From a bacterium HR19 (GTDB lineage: Bacteria; Calescibacteriota; Calescibacteriia; Calescibacteriales; Calescibacteriaceae): a stretch of DNA of 64,000 nucleotides. This document shows positions 11,948 to 22,800 of the stretch, piece by piece (position 1 is the stretch's first letter; the number at the start of each line of letters is the position of its first letter). The notes under the pieces were generated by a model. The model was given only the letters and a program-made list of their open reading frames with translations, did no database searches and was not told where the DNA came from. Location of the stretch: contig BEHV01000008.1 of NCBI GenBank assembly GCA_002898315.1, positions 56,297 through 120,296 of the forward strand. Direction: 5' to 3'. The position numbers and the translations under genes were made by a program.

Positions 11948-13696
11948 TTATATTTTCAACCTTATACCAAAGCTCAGCCTTGTCTCTCCCCTCTTCGTAA
12001 AATTATAGTTCAAATTCAAAAAAATATCGGAGCAAAATCTCTTTAAGTAGTATGAAGAAAAAACAGAAAACTGCACCGGCTCTATATTACGAATTGAAGG
12101 AAGATAAAAAAGAAAAGAAAATCTCAGAGAAAAATCCTTAACCGAAGAAAGAGCAGAAAAAGAATAAAATCCCTCAGCTCCCCCCGCTTCGTAATAGCTT
12201 CTCTCAAACGAAAAAGTATATCCGAAGTTCGTCAGAAAAAAAGAAGAGAGAAAACTGAAAGAAAAATTTCCAAGGTAAATTGGAATCTGCAAAGAATTAT
12301 CAAATGAAAATCTGCGCCCAAAAGTAAAAAAGCGAAAAGAAGGAGAAAAAAAATCTAAAAAAACAGAAAATCCAGAATCAAAAAAGAGCGAATCCTTCCA
12401 TAAACCAGCAGAACCAAAAAAAGAAAAAGGATGCAAAACCATCTCTCCCCCAAACTCAGGAGCAAAAAATAAATCTGGATAAAATATTGAGTTTAACGCA
12501 AAGTAAGGAGATAAAAACACAAGACCCCAAAAAAAAGATGGAGAATAAAAAAAAGACAAAAAATAAGGAGCAGAAAAAAAATCAGAGTAAAGATAATCGT
12601 ATAACCTGAAATACGAAAAGGAATTGCTCGGTTGGAAGAAAAATTTATCTGAAAATCCCGTTGAAATCTGATGAGAAACGAAAGCCCTACCTAAAACGCC
12701 AAAATCTGAAAACTCAAAATTCCCAAACAACGAAGGATAAAGCCAAAAAACATTCCTATCAAATCCAATAACTCCTCCACCACCAAAATCAAAAAAATCG
12801 TAGTCCAGAAAAAATCCCGAAAACCCCGAAAAAAAATAAGATGATGTGAGATGGTCGGAAAAGAAAAACAATTCATCATAAAGATAAAATCTTTTTATGA
12901 GTGGGACTCTGGCTTGCTGAAAAACAAAAGAAAAAGGTAAAGATGAAACCTCAACAGTTGCCGGAATCTCCTCCAAAAACCTCCGGGTGAAAATCTTTGA
13001 GCTTACTCCAAAAATACCTGAAAAAGAAGAAACAAATCTTGAAGAGAAAATATTTTTGCCTCCGAAATTCTGATCAGAACTCAAAGAAAAATCTGGCGAG
13101 CGATAGTCAAGATTATCTCCCAAAACAAAAATCCTGCTCTTTGAGAAAAAATAATAGTTCAAAGAAAATTCAAGCGGAACGAGAAGGTTGGTCTGAGAAA
13201 AATAAGATAGTGGAAAGTATATATCTCCGTTGAGTATTATACTGTGTTTTTTTGAAAGTGAGATAGTTGGTGGAGATATTCCCGGAGACCTTCCGTAAAG
13301 GTCGGTTGTAAAATAGAAAGGTAAAAACCCTGAACCGATTTTTATCTTCTCTTTATGTGCTGAAAGCTGAACATTTCCGAAACTTACAGAGTGTGGGCAT
13401 CTCAGAGAACATATAGAAACACAGATGTTTTTAGCCAAAACCCCGCCGTTCAGTTCAAGTTCTCCTGCTTCAATATCTAACCCCCCGATTCTACCACTGA
13501 CACCAGATGAATGAAAATAAAGTCGCTTTACTTGGACCTCTACTTCTTCATCTTTGAGCTTGAGTTTATATACAGAGGTTTTCTCATCAACTCGTGCGCT
13601 CTTGCAGAAAAGAGAAACACCCTCTGAGTAAAATGTGACATTTTCAAAAAACACATCTGAATATATGACATAGAAAACGAAAAAGAGGTAGGTCAT
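11948..13696 (-). CDS. lptD: LptD-like LPS-assembly outer membrane beta-barrel protein
   Basis: Signal-like N-terminus; SICSLRCPHSVSFGNVQLSAHKEKIKIGSGFLPFYFTTDLYGRSPGISPPTISLS fits the LptD region between jellyroll and barrel; long aromatic-rich barrel ending RLSFGIRLKI; follows fabZ. Confidence 0.65.
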   Translation of the reverse strand: MTYLFFVFYVIYSDVFFENVTFYSEGVSLFCKSARVDEKTSVYKLKLKDEEVEVQVKRLYFHSSGVSGRIGGLDIEAGELELNGGVLAKNICVSICSLRCPHSVSFGNVQLSAHKEKIKIGSGFLPFYFTTDLYGRSPGISPPTISLSKKHSIILNGDIYFPLSYFSQTNLLVPLEFSLNYYFFSKSRIFVLGDNLDYRSPDFSLSSDQNFGGKNIFSSRFVSSFSGIFGVSSKIFTRRFLEEIPATVEVSSLPFSFVFQQARVPLIKRFYLYDELFFFSDHLTSSYFFSGFSGFFLDYDFFDFGGGGVIGFDRNVFWLYPSLFGNFEFSDFGVLGRAFVSHQISTGFSDKFFFQPSNSFSYFRLYDYLYSDFFSAPYFLSFFYSPSFFWGLVFLSPYFALNSIFYPDLFFAPEFGGEMVLHPFSFFGSAGLWKDSLFFDSGFSVFLDFFSPSFRFFTFGRRFSFDNSLQIPIYLGNFSFSFLSSFFLTNFGYTFSFERSYYEAGGAEGFYSFSALSSVKDFSLRFSFLFYLPSIRNIEPVQFSVFSSYYLKRFCSDIFLNLNYNFTKRGETRLSFGIRLKI

Positions 13697-13702
13697 AATT
13701 TT

Positions 13703-14137
13703 TCATTTTTGACTGACCGCTATGATTTTAGCATAAGCCACTTCTTTTCCGTTTAGAGAAGCTTTCGTATCAAAGAACCATACATTTGCTCTGCGCGATT
13801 CAAAAAAACTCATCAAGATAAGTTCAGTTGGTGGAACGACCGGACTTTTAAACCTCGCATCCTTCACACCAGCAAGATAAAAAGGAACACCCCTCATTTC
13901 CGGGAAAGATATAAGAGCAAGCAACGCAGAAGCTTGTGCAAGCGCTTCTATGATGAGAACACCAGGCATTATGGGATTTCCCGGAAAATGATGCGGATAC
14001 CAGAAAGCTTTTTCAGAAACCATGTGAAGTGCGGTAATGCTCTTTCCCAAATCAATATCAATTATTTTATCCACAAAAGTAAAACCTTCACCATGAGGCA
14101 AAATTTCATTTATCGCTATACTTTTTATGTCATCCAT
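13703..14137 (-). CDS. fabZ: 3-hydroxyacyl-[acyl-carrier-protein] dehydratase
   Basis: ILPHGEGFTFVDKI, HHFPGNPIMPGVLIIEALAQASALL. Confidence 0.92.
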   Translation of the reverse strand: MDDIKSIAINEILPHGEGFTFVDKIIDIDLGKSITALHMVSEKAFWYPHHFPGNPIMPGVLIIEALAQASALLALISFPEMRGVPFYLAGVKDARFKSPVVPPTELILMSFFESRRANVWFFDTKASLNGKEVAYAKIIAVSQK

Positions 14138-14254
14138 TACAGAAAGTCTCCTTCCCTTCTTTACACATATAGATTTAATTTACAACTACAAGAAGCACCC
14201 ATTTATTCGCTGTATTCTTCGGTTATCGTCAAATTATCTTCACAATACGATGAT

Positions 14255-15865
14255 TTATTTTATCAGATTTTTCAGCATTTCTCTGAAGTTTTTGTTATTT
14301 CTCATCTCGCTGAAAAGTTTGTAGATTTCAGAGAATTTCGGAACAACACCCTTTTTGAACACAAGCTGTTGCAAAGATGCGAAAAGCTCATATTTTTCTT
14401 TTGAGTATGGGTAAGCCCAGGGCTTATTCTTTACCTTGACCTGCTCCACATTTATATGTTGCGGATATAAGAACTCTTTGAACCCTTCATCGGAGTGGGA
14501 ACGACCTATTCCGCTTTCTTTCATACCCTGCCAAGGTGTCTCAATAAGTCCATAGCTCATAGCGTGGTCATTTACAAGAACTGAACCAGCCTCTATCTTT
14601 TTAGCTATTTTCTCACCCCTCTTCAAATCCGAAGTCCAGACCGAAGCGGTGAGGCCATATCTTGTATCGTTTGCCAACCTTATCGCCTCTTCTTCGGTTT
14701 CAAAAACCATTATAGGAAGCGTCGGACCAAATGTTTCTTCCCTCACGCATAGCATAGAGTGATTAACATCAACAAGAACAGTTGGCTCGTAAAAATAACC
14801 TTTCATATCTTCTCTTCTTGTTCCACCTGTGAGAACTCTTGCTCCCTTTTGAACCGCTTCAAGAACATGCTCAGAAACAGTTTTGAGCTGAGATTCGTTC
14901 ACAAGCGGTCCCATATCTGTGTTTGGGTCTTTACCATTTCCAACTCTTATCTTCTTTGTTTTCTCAACTATTGCATCTATTAACTCTTTTGCTATTTTTT
15001 TGTGGACATACAATCTTTCTACCGAGGCACAGACCTGACCTGCATTTGTGAAAGCTCCCCAAACAGCACCCGAAGAAGCCATGTCAATATCTGCGTCTTC
15101 AAGAACAATCATCGGGTCTTTCCCTCCAAGCTCTGCTACGACAGGAATTATATTTTCTGCACACTTTTTGATAATTCTTTTACCTACCTCAGTGGAACCG
15201 GTGAAGATAACTTTTCTTATAGGATTTGAGCAGAGGACTCTTTCTGCAACCGCCCCGCGAGTTATAGCAACTTCAAGAACTCCCTGAGGAAGACCCGCCT
15301 TATCAAATATCTCTTTTATCTTCAAGCCAATCAAAGGTGCATCTGATGCTGGTTTGAAAACAACGGTATTTCCAGCAAGCAGAGCAAAAATTATCCCACT
15401 CATAGGTATCGCAAAAGGATAGTTCCAAGGAGAAATAACAGCAACAACTCCTAACGGACGAGGGACTATAATTGACCTTTTTATAAATCTGAAAAGGTGA
15501 AGCGGGATCTCATACTCTTGAATGAGTTTTTTGCCTCTTTTCGTGTAGAGGAAGATCAGGTCAACAGCAACCATTATATCAGCGGTTATCGCTTCAAGAA
15601 GCGGTTTTCCTTGCTCGGTTGTTATGAGGTCTGCAATAACATCAATCTCATCAAGTATTATCTGTCCTGCTTTGCTTACTATTTCAGCTCTATCTTCAAA
15701 ATCAAGTTGCGACCAGTTTTCAAAAGCCACACGAGCTCTCTCAACCTTTCTCGCAACTTCCTCCTCACTTTCAAGAGGAACTTTATCTATAACCTCAAGT
15801 GTTGCCGGATTGACATCAATTATGTAATGCTTTCCGTTCTCCTGCTCTATCTTCAACATTGACAT
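14255..15865 (-). CDS. Aldehyde dehydrogenase family protein
   Basis: PLGVVAVISPWNYPFAIP, FTGSTEVGKRI, VAELGGKDPMIVLEDADID, AFTNAGQVCASVERLYV; start preceded by GGAGGTGAAAGGAG. Confidence 0.93.
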   Translation of the reverse strand: MSMLKIEQENGKHYIIDVNPATLEVIDKVPLESEEEVARKVERARVAFENWSQLDFEDRAEIVSKAGQIILDEIDVIADLITTEQGKPLLEAITADIMVAVDLIFLYTKRGKKLIQEYEIPLHLFRFIKRSIIVPRPLGVVAVISPWNYPFAIPMSGIIFALLAGNTVVFKPASDAPLIGLKIKEIFDKAGLPQGVLEVAITRGAVAERVLCSNPIRKVIFTGSTEVGKRIIKKCAENIIPVVAELGGKDPMIVLEDADIDMASSGAVWGAFTNAGQVCASVERLYVHKKIAKELIDAIVEKTKKIRVGNGKDPNTDMGPLVNESQLKTVSEHVLEAVQKGARVLTGGTRREDMKGYFYEPTVLVDVNHSMLCVREETFGPTLPIMVFETEEEAIRLANDTRYGLTASVWTSDLKRGEKIAKKIEAGSVLVNDHAMSYGLIETPWQGMKESGIGRSHSDEGFKEFLYPQHINVEQVKVKNKPWAYPYSKEKYELFASLQQLVFKKGVVPKFSEIYKLFSEMRNNKNFREMLKNLIK

Positions 15866-16036
15866 CTCCTTTCACCTCCCTAACACTTAAAAATATAAGC
15901 TGAAAATAAAAAAATATAAACTGAAAAAAATAATTGAAACGCTCACAAAACTTCCCAGGTCAAAAAACTCCCACACAAAAAACAAAAAAGCAAAAAAAAT
16001 TGTTTAAGATAAAATGATTTTGAAAAAGGAGGTATT

Positions 16037-17853
16037 TTGAAAATGATAGAAGAAACAAAAAAGCAAATATTTCTGATTTTCTTTATTTCTCTATCAGCTT
16101 TTTTTCTATATAGATGCGCACAAGAGCCAACAGGAGGGAATCAAAGTGGAAATCAACAACAACAGCAACAACAAAAGTTCACCCCCACATACTCAAAAGA
16201 TGTAAAACCTATAATTGATGGAAAATGTATAAGTTGCCACTCTCCCGGCGGTCAAGCTCAATTTGTACCTCTTACAAACTATCAAGAAATCGTGAATGGG
16301 ACAGCAAAAGGTCCAGGTTGTTCTGGGACACAGAACAAAAACTATGTGGTAAAAGGTAATCCAAACGCAAGTTTGCTTTATCTCAAAATAACAAACCCGC
16401 CGTGCGGGAGTAAAATGCCTCCTGGTGGTTCCCTATCTCAAGATGAAGAAGAGACGATAGAAAAATGGATTGAAAATGGCGCACCTGAAAGTGGAACATA
16501 TCCGACCGCTCCTCAAAATCTTCAAGTTTCAGCCCTCTCATCATCTGAAATTCAACTAACCTGGCAGGATTCTCCCGACGAAGAATACTATCAAATAAAA
16601 AGGAGAAAAGATGGCGAAACGGGATACTCAATTATCCAAAATAATCTCCCGAAAAATTCAATTCATATAAAGATACGGGATTGAGCGCAGGAACGACTTA
16701 CTGCTATATCGTCTGCGCAGTCAATAATTTTGGAGCTACATGCACAGGTGAAAAATGTGCAACAACTCCCGCCGGAACGGGTGGAACCGGTGGAAGTGGT
16801 TCAGGTGGTAGCTCTGGTGGTGGAAGTCAAGGAGGATACGCTCCCCTGAAAATCAAAGGAAAACCATCAACAGTATCAATAGATAAGTTTATTGTAAAGG
16901 GAACTTCAGACGGCAAAATATTAGCTTTCTCAAAAGATGGGAAACTTATATGGAAGATAGATTCAAAAACAGAAAACTATTTCACACCTCCCGCTATTTG
17001 CGATGGAATTGTTTTTACCGGTGGAGGAGATGGAAATGTGTGGAGCATAAATGAAGAAGATGGAAGAGTTCTTTGGAAATTCTCCACAGGTGTTTCCAAC
17101 TATATGGTATCGTGCGATGAAGATGGTATATACTTTGGAACGTTTTCCGGAGAGCTTTATGCGGTATCAAAAGAAGGAAAAACAATGTGGAGACAAAAAC
17201 TTTCCTCCGCAAGAATTGTGTCGTATCCTGCTATTTATGATAACAAAATCGCTATCGGCTCAGAAGATGGAAAATTCTTTGTCATAGATAAAAGAGATGG
17301 AAAAACCATATTTGAGTTTCAGACATCTGGTCCGATAAGAGAAGGAGCGGTGTTTGACTATGAAGGTAATATATACATCGCATCATACGACCAGAAAGTA
17401 TATTCATTCACACCCGACGGGAAACTGAGGTGGAGCTTCAAAACAGAAGGGGGAATGTATTCTGCTTGTTCGCTCTGGTACCACAAAAATGACCTGGTAT
17501 GCACCATAGGGTCAAAAGATGGTAATATATACACAATAAATACAAAAGACGGAAAGCTTTTGTGGAAAATAACTGTAGGACCGGTCTCAATAGGAGCAAT
17601 AGTGGGCAATTTCATATGGGTTACAACAGACGACAACAGATTAGTATCTCTAACACAACTTGGGAAAATATATCTTATAAAGGAATTTGAAGAGATATAT
17701 TATTCATCTCCTGCGATATTTGACAGCAGTATAGTTGTCGGCAACGACGAAGATAAGATTTTCATCATTCCTTATTCAGAAAGATTACTTGATTCTCCAT
17801 GGCCAGTTTACAGGGGAAATCTTCAAAGAACCGGAAAAATAAAAGGTAAATAA
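16037..17853 (+). pseudogene. Frameshifted lipoprotein gene: cytochrome c domain + FN3 domain + Gly-rich linker + PQQ-like beta-propeller
   Basis: ORF1 (16037-16684): lipoprotein-like N-terminus, CISCH...KMPPGG, start of an FN3 domain. ORF2 (16681-17853) continues the same FN3 domain (SYKDTGLSAGTTYCYIVCAVNNFG), then GGTGGSGSGG linker and KDGKLIWK-type propeller repeats. The frame is restored near 16655-16665. Confidence 0.8.
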
Positions 17854-17869
17854 AAGAAAAAGAAAAAAA

Positions 17870-19777
17870 TCACATTTGAGCAGGTATAATGAGTTTTTGT
17901 CCCGGATAAATCAATTTGCCATCTATATTGTTAATCTTTTTTATATCGCTAATAGGGACACCATACTTTTTTGATATAGTGTAAAGGTTCTCACCTTTCT
18001 TAACTATGTGATATATATATTTTTTATCTTTCAACCGATATGAGTTGCGGTAGGAATTGATTCTGGGCAAACTTTTGTTTGTACTCCGGCGAACGATTAA
18101 ATCAGAAGATTTTTCTCTCCCCAAACTCCCGTAGAACTTGTTCCCCGACAGATTATAGTGATGAGCAACCACAACAGGTATTTTTATCCTCTGTCCTGCT
18201 CTTACATATCTTATTCCGCCGTTGAGTTTTCTCAGGTAAGAGGGAGAAATTCCAAACCTTCTCGCAATAGAGCCTATGCTTTCTCTTCTTTTCGCACGAT
18301 AGATTTTATATGGTTTGACATAACCGAAAATAGGTAGAGCAAAGAAACCTTCCTCTAATGAAACTTCTCCTACCATCTCACCATCGCTCATATTATAAAC
18401 TATGTTTTTGATAGAGCTTGAATCAGAAGATTTAGGAATAAGATAAACCCAACCTAAAACCGTCTTTATTGAATAATCTCCGGTAGCTGATGGGGAGAAG
18501 CTACCATATCTGAAATTCGGATAAAATTTTGTGAAGAAGTTCTGATTTATAAAATCAAGCTTTTCTTGGACAATTTTTCCTTTTCCAGCGGGAACTCTTA
18601 TTGTGTAATCGTAGGGAGGAGTGACAGGGTATCTCAAAGATGGATTAAGTTCCATTATGTCTTCTGGAGAACAACCGCACATTTTCGCTATCGTGAAAAT
18701 ATCTACTGGCTGAGATGATTTAATTTCATCAAAAGAAAAATTTGCATCTTCTTCGCTCATGTCAGAGAGAGAAAAGCCAAACTTACCTAAGTTTTTTGTT
18801 ATAAGAGCTAATGCGATTATCTTTGGAACATATCCTTGTGTTTCTCTTGGGATAAGATTTCTTTTGAGAAGATACCAATAATCTTTATTACCTTTTGCTT
18901 TTTTTATAGCTTTCTCTATTCTTTTTTCTCCTGCGTTGTAAGCAGCCCAGGCAAGATACCAATCACCGAACATATCGTAGAGGTCTTTGAGATACCTCAT
19001 AGCTGCGTGGGTTGATCTTTCTATATCTCTTCTCTCATCTATCCACTGATCTATTTTCAGGTCATACCTTCGGGCTGTTTCTTCAATAAACTGCCATGGA
19101 CCGACAGCATCCATATGAGAAACCGCACGAGTAGAAAACCCTGATTCCGCCATAGCGACAAAAACAAGGTCGTCAGGCAGACCATAAGACAAAATTATCT
19201 TCCTCACAAAATCTGAGTACCTCATGTATCTTCTTATCCACTTTTCCATGTATTCCCTGTACTTGGTTTCAGTAAAAAGATAAATAAAGTATTCAACATA
19301 TTCGTTGAGCTCAACAGGTATATTGAAAGAGCCAAACCCTTTGATGAAATACCTTTCAAACTTTTTTATTTCCTTAGGGAAAGTGCTGGTAAGAGCTTTT
19401 TGGAAAATTTCTTCTATCTCCTGAATTTTCTCAGAATCCGGCTCGCTTTCTTCTTCAACAGATCCAGATAAATTGTTATAATATTCCTCCGGTAGATTTA
19501 TATGTTCAATTTCCCAGGGTACACCTCCGAATTTAGGGAAAGATATTTCTATTTTATCTTGAATATTTGATGAGTTTTTCACATTGTTTTTATCTTCGTA
19601 TTTTCTATCGTTTGCGTTTCTGCTGGGAACAGCAGTAGATGATTTGTGAAATTCTTCCTGCTGAAGAGCGTCCTGTTTTGGAGTTTTAATTATAGAACAG
19701 CTCGTAATCAGAAAGAAGGTAAGATACATAAAACAGCTCCGCCAAAGATTTTTTTTCAAACTAAACATAAGGTTCAA
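17870..19777 (-). CDS. mltD: Membrane-bound lytic murein transglycosylase (MltD-like) with LysM domains
   Basis: Lipobox LITSC; MAESGFSTRAVSHMDAVGPWQFIEETARRYDL...AWAAYNAGEKRI; C-terminal LysM repeats (YHIVKKGENLYTISKKYGVPISDIKKIN). Confidence 0.9.
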   Translation of the reverse strand: MNLMFSLKKNLWRSCFMYLTFFLITSCSIIKTPKQDALQQEEFHKSSTAVPSRNANDRKYEDKNNVKNSSNIQDKIEISFPKFGGVPWEIEHINLPEEYYNNLSGSVEEESEPDSEKIQEIEEIFQKALTSTFPKEIKKFERYFIKGFGSFNIPVELNEYVEYFIYLFTETKYREYMEKWIRRYMRYSDFVRKIILSYGLPDDLVFVAMAESGFSTRAVSHMDAVGPWQFIEETARRYDLKIDQWIDERRDIERSTHAAMRYLKDLYDMFGDWYLAWAAYNAGEKRIEKAIKKAKGNKDYWYLLKRNLIPRETQGYVPKIIALALITKNLGKFGFSLSDMSEEDANFSFDEIKSSQPVDIFTIAKMCGCSPEDIMELNPSLRYPVTPPYDYTIRVPAGKGKIVQEKLDFINQNFFTKFYPNFRYGSFSPSATGDYSIKTVLGWVYLIPKSSDSSSIKNIVYNMSDGEMVGEVSLEEGFFALPIFGYVKPYKIYRAKRRESIGSIARRFGISPSYLRKLNGGIRYVRAGQRIKIPVVVAHHYNLSGNKFYGSLGREKSSDLIVRRSTNKSLPRINSYRNSYRLKDKKYIYHIVKKGENLYTISKKYGVPISDIKKINNIDGKLIYPGQKLIIPAQM

Positions 19778-19801
19778 AAAATTTTAAAAAATTTTTTCAT
19801 T

Positions 19802-22800
19802 CTACTTTGAGTTCTCGTCAATACTCACATATTTCATTTTTCCATCTTCATAATACACAAAAGAAGGTAGGAGATAATCTTTTGCTAATTGTGAGAAAAT
19901 GAAGTTTTTGAGTTTTTGAGGGTCTGTAAGTTCATAAAGATTTCCAGATGAAGCGACGGAGATGAATTGCACCTTTTTTCTTTCTTCCTGCACCTTGGGA
20001 ATAGAGACGGACCTGACGGAGTATGAAAGAGAGACATCAAGAACCCTGTCGTCTTCCACTTCCACAGGAGAGAGAGGGTCAAGCATTTTCAGGTGCTTAA
20101 ATATCAGAGCGGTCCATTCATTTCTCACTCCGACTTGTTTTATTCTTTCCACCGCTCCGGAGAAAATCTTTATTGCGTTATCTTCAAGTGGGAAAGCTTG
20201 TTTTTCCAACTCTTCTCTATAAACCGCCTCTGCGAGTTCTCTTTCTTCTGGGTCTTTTATAGCTCTTATTTCGTGTGGCAAAGGAGAATTAACGAGCATA
20301 TCAGCATAGTCCTGATAAGCATATCCCATGTAAAATATTGCAGCGAAAGACCATGTTGGGTCGCCCAGTTTCGCTATTGCTCCCATTTCTTCTTGGATTT
20401 TTTTCAGGAGTTCGGCTCTTTTTTTAAGTTTTTCTGCGAGCTGTTTTTTCTTTTCATCTCCAGTAATTCTTATCTTTCTGAACTCTTCAAATGTTTTTCT
20501 GGCAAAATAAAATCTCACTTCGGAATAAATGCTTATAGTTTTGCTCTTATCTTCTGTTGGTAGCTTATCCCATAACTTCATAAGTTCATTAAAGATTTTT
20601 TCTAATTTTTCTTTTTCACCTTTTTTCTCGTAAGATTTAGCAAGCTCGTATTTGGCGACAAAAACATCATAAGAATTTTCGCCCTTTCGCTTTGATGTCT
20701 CGCTTATGAATCTTGAAAGAAGGGAGATGGCTTCATCTACTTTTTCTGCTTTTGCGTAATACTCCGCTGCGTCTTTTATAAACTTCATAGGGTCACTCTC
20801 TTCCTTGCCAAAATCCTCGTAGTATCTCATAGACCACTCTGCTGCTTTGACAAAGTCCCCAAGTCCAACATAAATAGACCTCACAGCAAGATAAGACCTT
20901 TTCAGTATATTTTTCTCAACATCTGAAAGCCCGGCGGTCCTCTCTTTTTCTCTCAATTCCTTTGAAAGCTGAATATAAGTATCAAGAGCTTGGTTGAAGA
21001 AAAAAAGCGTTGAAAAAGCAACAGCCCTCACATAAAGAATATCATACCTGAAACCAGAGTCGGGAAACCTCTTCAAAAATATATCTGAATAGCTTATAAC
21101 ATCGTTGAACTTTCTCATATCATTAAACAGCATTATAACTCTGTAATACGCATCATCTACAAGGTTATGTCCAGGGAAAATATTTTCAAGAGAAAGGTAG
21201 CTTGATATAGCAGATTGATAATCACCTGCTTTTTCATATTCCAGAGCTATTGAAAAGAGCGCCTTACCACCTGAATCGTTAAGGTAATCTATATCTTCTT
21301 TTGATAGAATATCTGTTCTTTTTCTCGCCTGAATTGCAAAATCAACAACTTTTCTCAAATCACCTTTTTCAACATATATCCTGAAAATCTCCAAAATAGA
21401 ATCTGCAACAACCTCTGAACCGGGATACCTCTCAATTATCTTAGAGAGAATTGAAAGAGCGTCATCTTTTTTACCTTCTGACGGGAGAACTTTTGCAGCT
21501 TTATAAAGTGCGATAGGGACTCTTCTATCTAACGGGAACAATCTTTCAAACAGGAACGAAGCGCTTTTGAGCATTTCACCAGCCCCTGTAATTTTCGCTT
21601 CAAATGATTTATCAGCAGCAAGAACCATACCCCAAGCTGAGTCAATAAGGTATTTATTCTGCTTGACATTTACATTCTCAACATTCGCTTTATACATATT
21701 GTATGCGAGAACATACCTCCCAGACTGGTAGTATATTTCTGCAAGGAGGAACTGAATATCTGCTGAAAATTCGCTATCGGGGAACAACTTCAAAAAGAGA
21801 AGATAGTTTGATTCAGCGCGGTCTATCATACCTTTTTCGTGATAGTATTTTGCTGACTCCAGCAGTCCAGCTTCAAGTTTTGATTTGTTCTTTTTAAATT
21901 TCTCTGGATTTTTCTGAGCCCACTCCGAACCAGGTCCCCATCTACCTGCCATCTTTATCTGCCAATCAACAGCAGAGCTTATATCACCAAGTTTTTTCAA
22001 AGATTCAAAAACTCCGAACGCAGCATCAATAGACCTTGGAGAGAGATAATACCTCTCTATAATCTGATTGAAGCTCTGAATTGCTTCTGGGTATTTACCC
22101 TGATCAAAAAAAACCCTTCCCTGTGCTTCAAGAATAAATACTTCTGGCTCTTTATATTCATCTGATTTAACAACCTCGTAAATTTTTTTGAGCAGAGATA
22201 AAACAGCTTCTTTTCTTGATTTCTCAAGTTTATCAAAACCACCAAGTTCAACAATAGAAGAAATTATGTAATCAATTGACTCTTTTATAAGTTCTGTCCT
22301 TTCATTTCCTTCTTTGCCTAACGAGGCATCTATTGTCTCCACGAAATAATCAATAGCAGAGGAGTAATCGCCTTTCCTGAAATAGGTCCAGGCAAGTTTG
22401 TAAAGCGCTTTGGTGTAGAAAGGATTTTCCGGGAAATCAAGGACTATGATATAAAACTGTTCGGCTTTATCAAGTTCTCCGAGATTGAAATAGAACTCTC
22501 CGACCCTCATAGCTGCTTCTGGGGCAAACTGTGATATTCTTATTTTCGCAAGTGGCTCAAAATATTTTTCCACCGCTTCCTCCTGCTGACCCATCTCGTC
22601 TAATATATATCCAGCAAGATACATCACAATATCTCTTCTTGGGAAATCCTTATATTTTTTCAGGAAATCCTCATATATTTTTATGACCTGCGAGTAATCT
22701 TTTTTCGGAGGAGGTTCTCCTTCCAAAACAGCTTTTTCGTATGCTTGAATGTATTCATAGCTCAACTTCTCATAGAGTATTTCAGCATATCTCAAAATGG

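Noticed and set aside
12997-13233. Lys/Gln-rich plus-strand ORF opposite the LptD-like gene
   Set aside because: Antisense low-complexity product of the Phe/Ser-rich gene; no start context or motifs.
16155-16176. CAA/CAG tandem repeat (poly-Gln) after the lipoprotein signal
   Set aside because: In-frame trinucleotide low-complexity linker; would not shift frame and is common in surface-protein linkers.
16681-17853. Separate gene starting at TTG 16681, coupled to ORF1 by a TTGA overlap
   Set aside because: It starts inside an FN3 domain whose first half is in ORF1 and has no signal peptide, so a frameshifted single gene is the better explanation.
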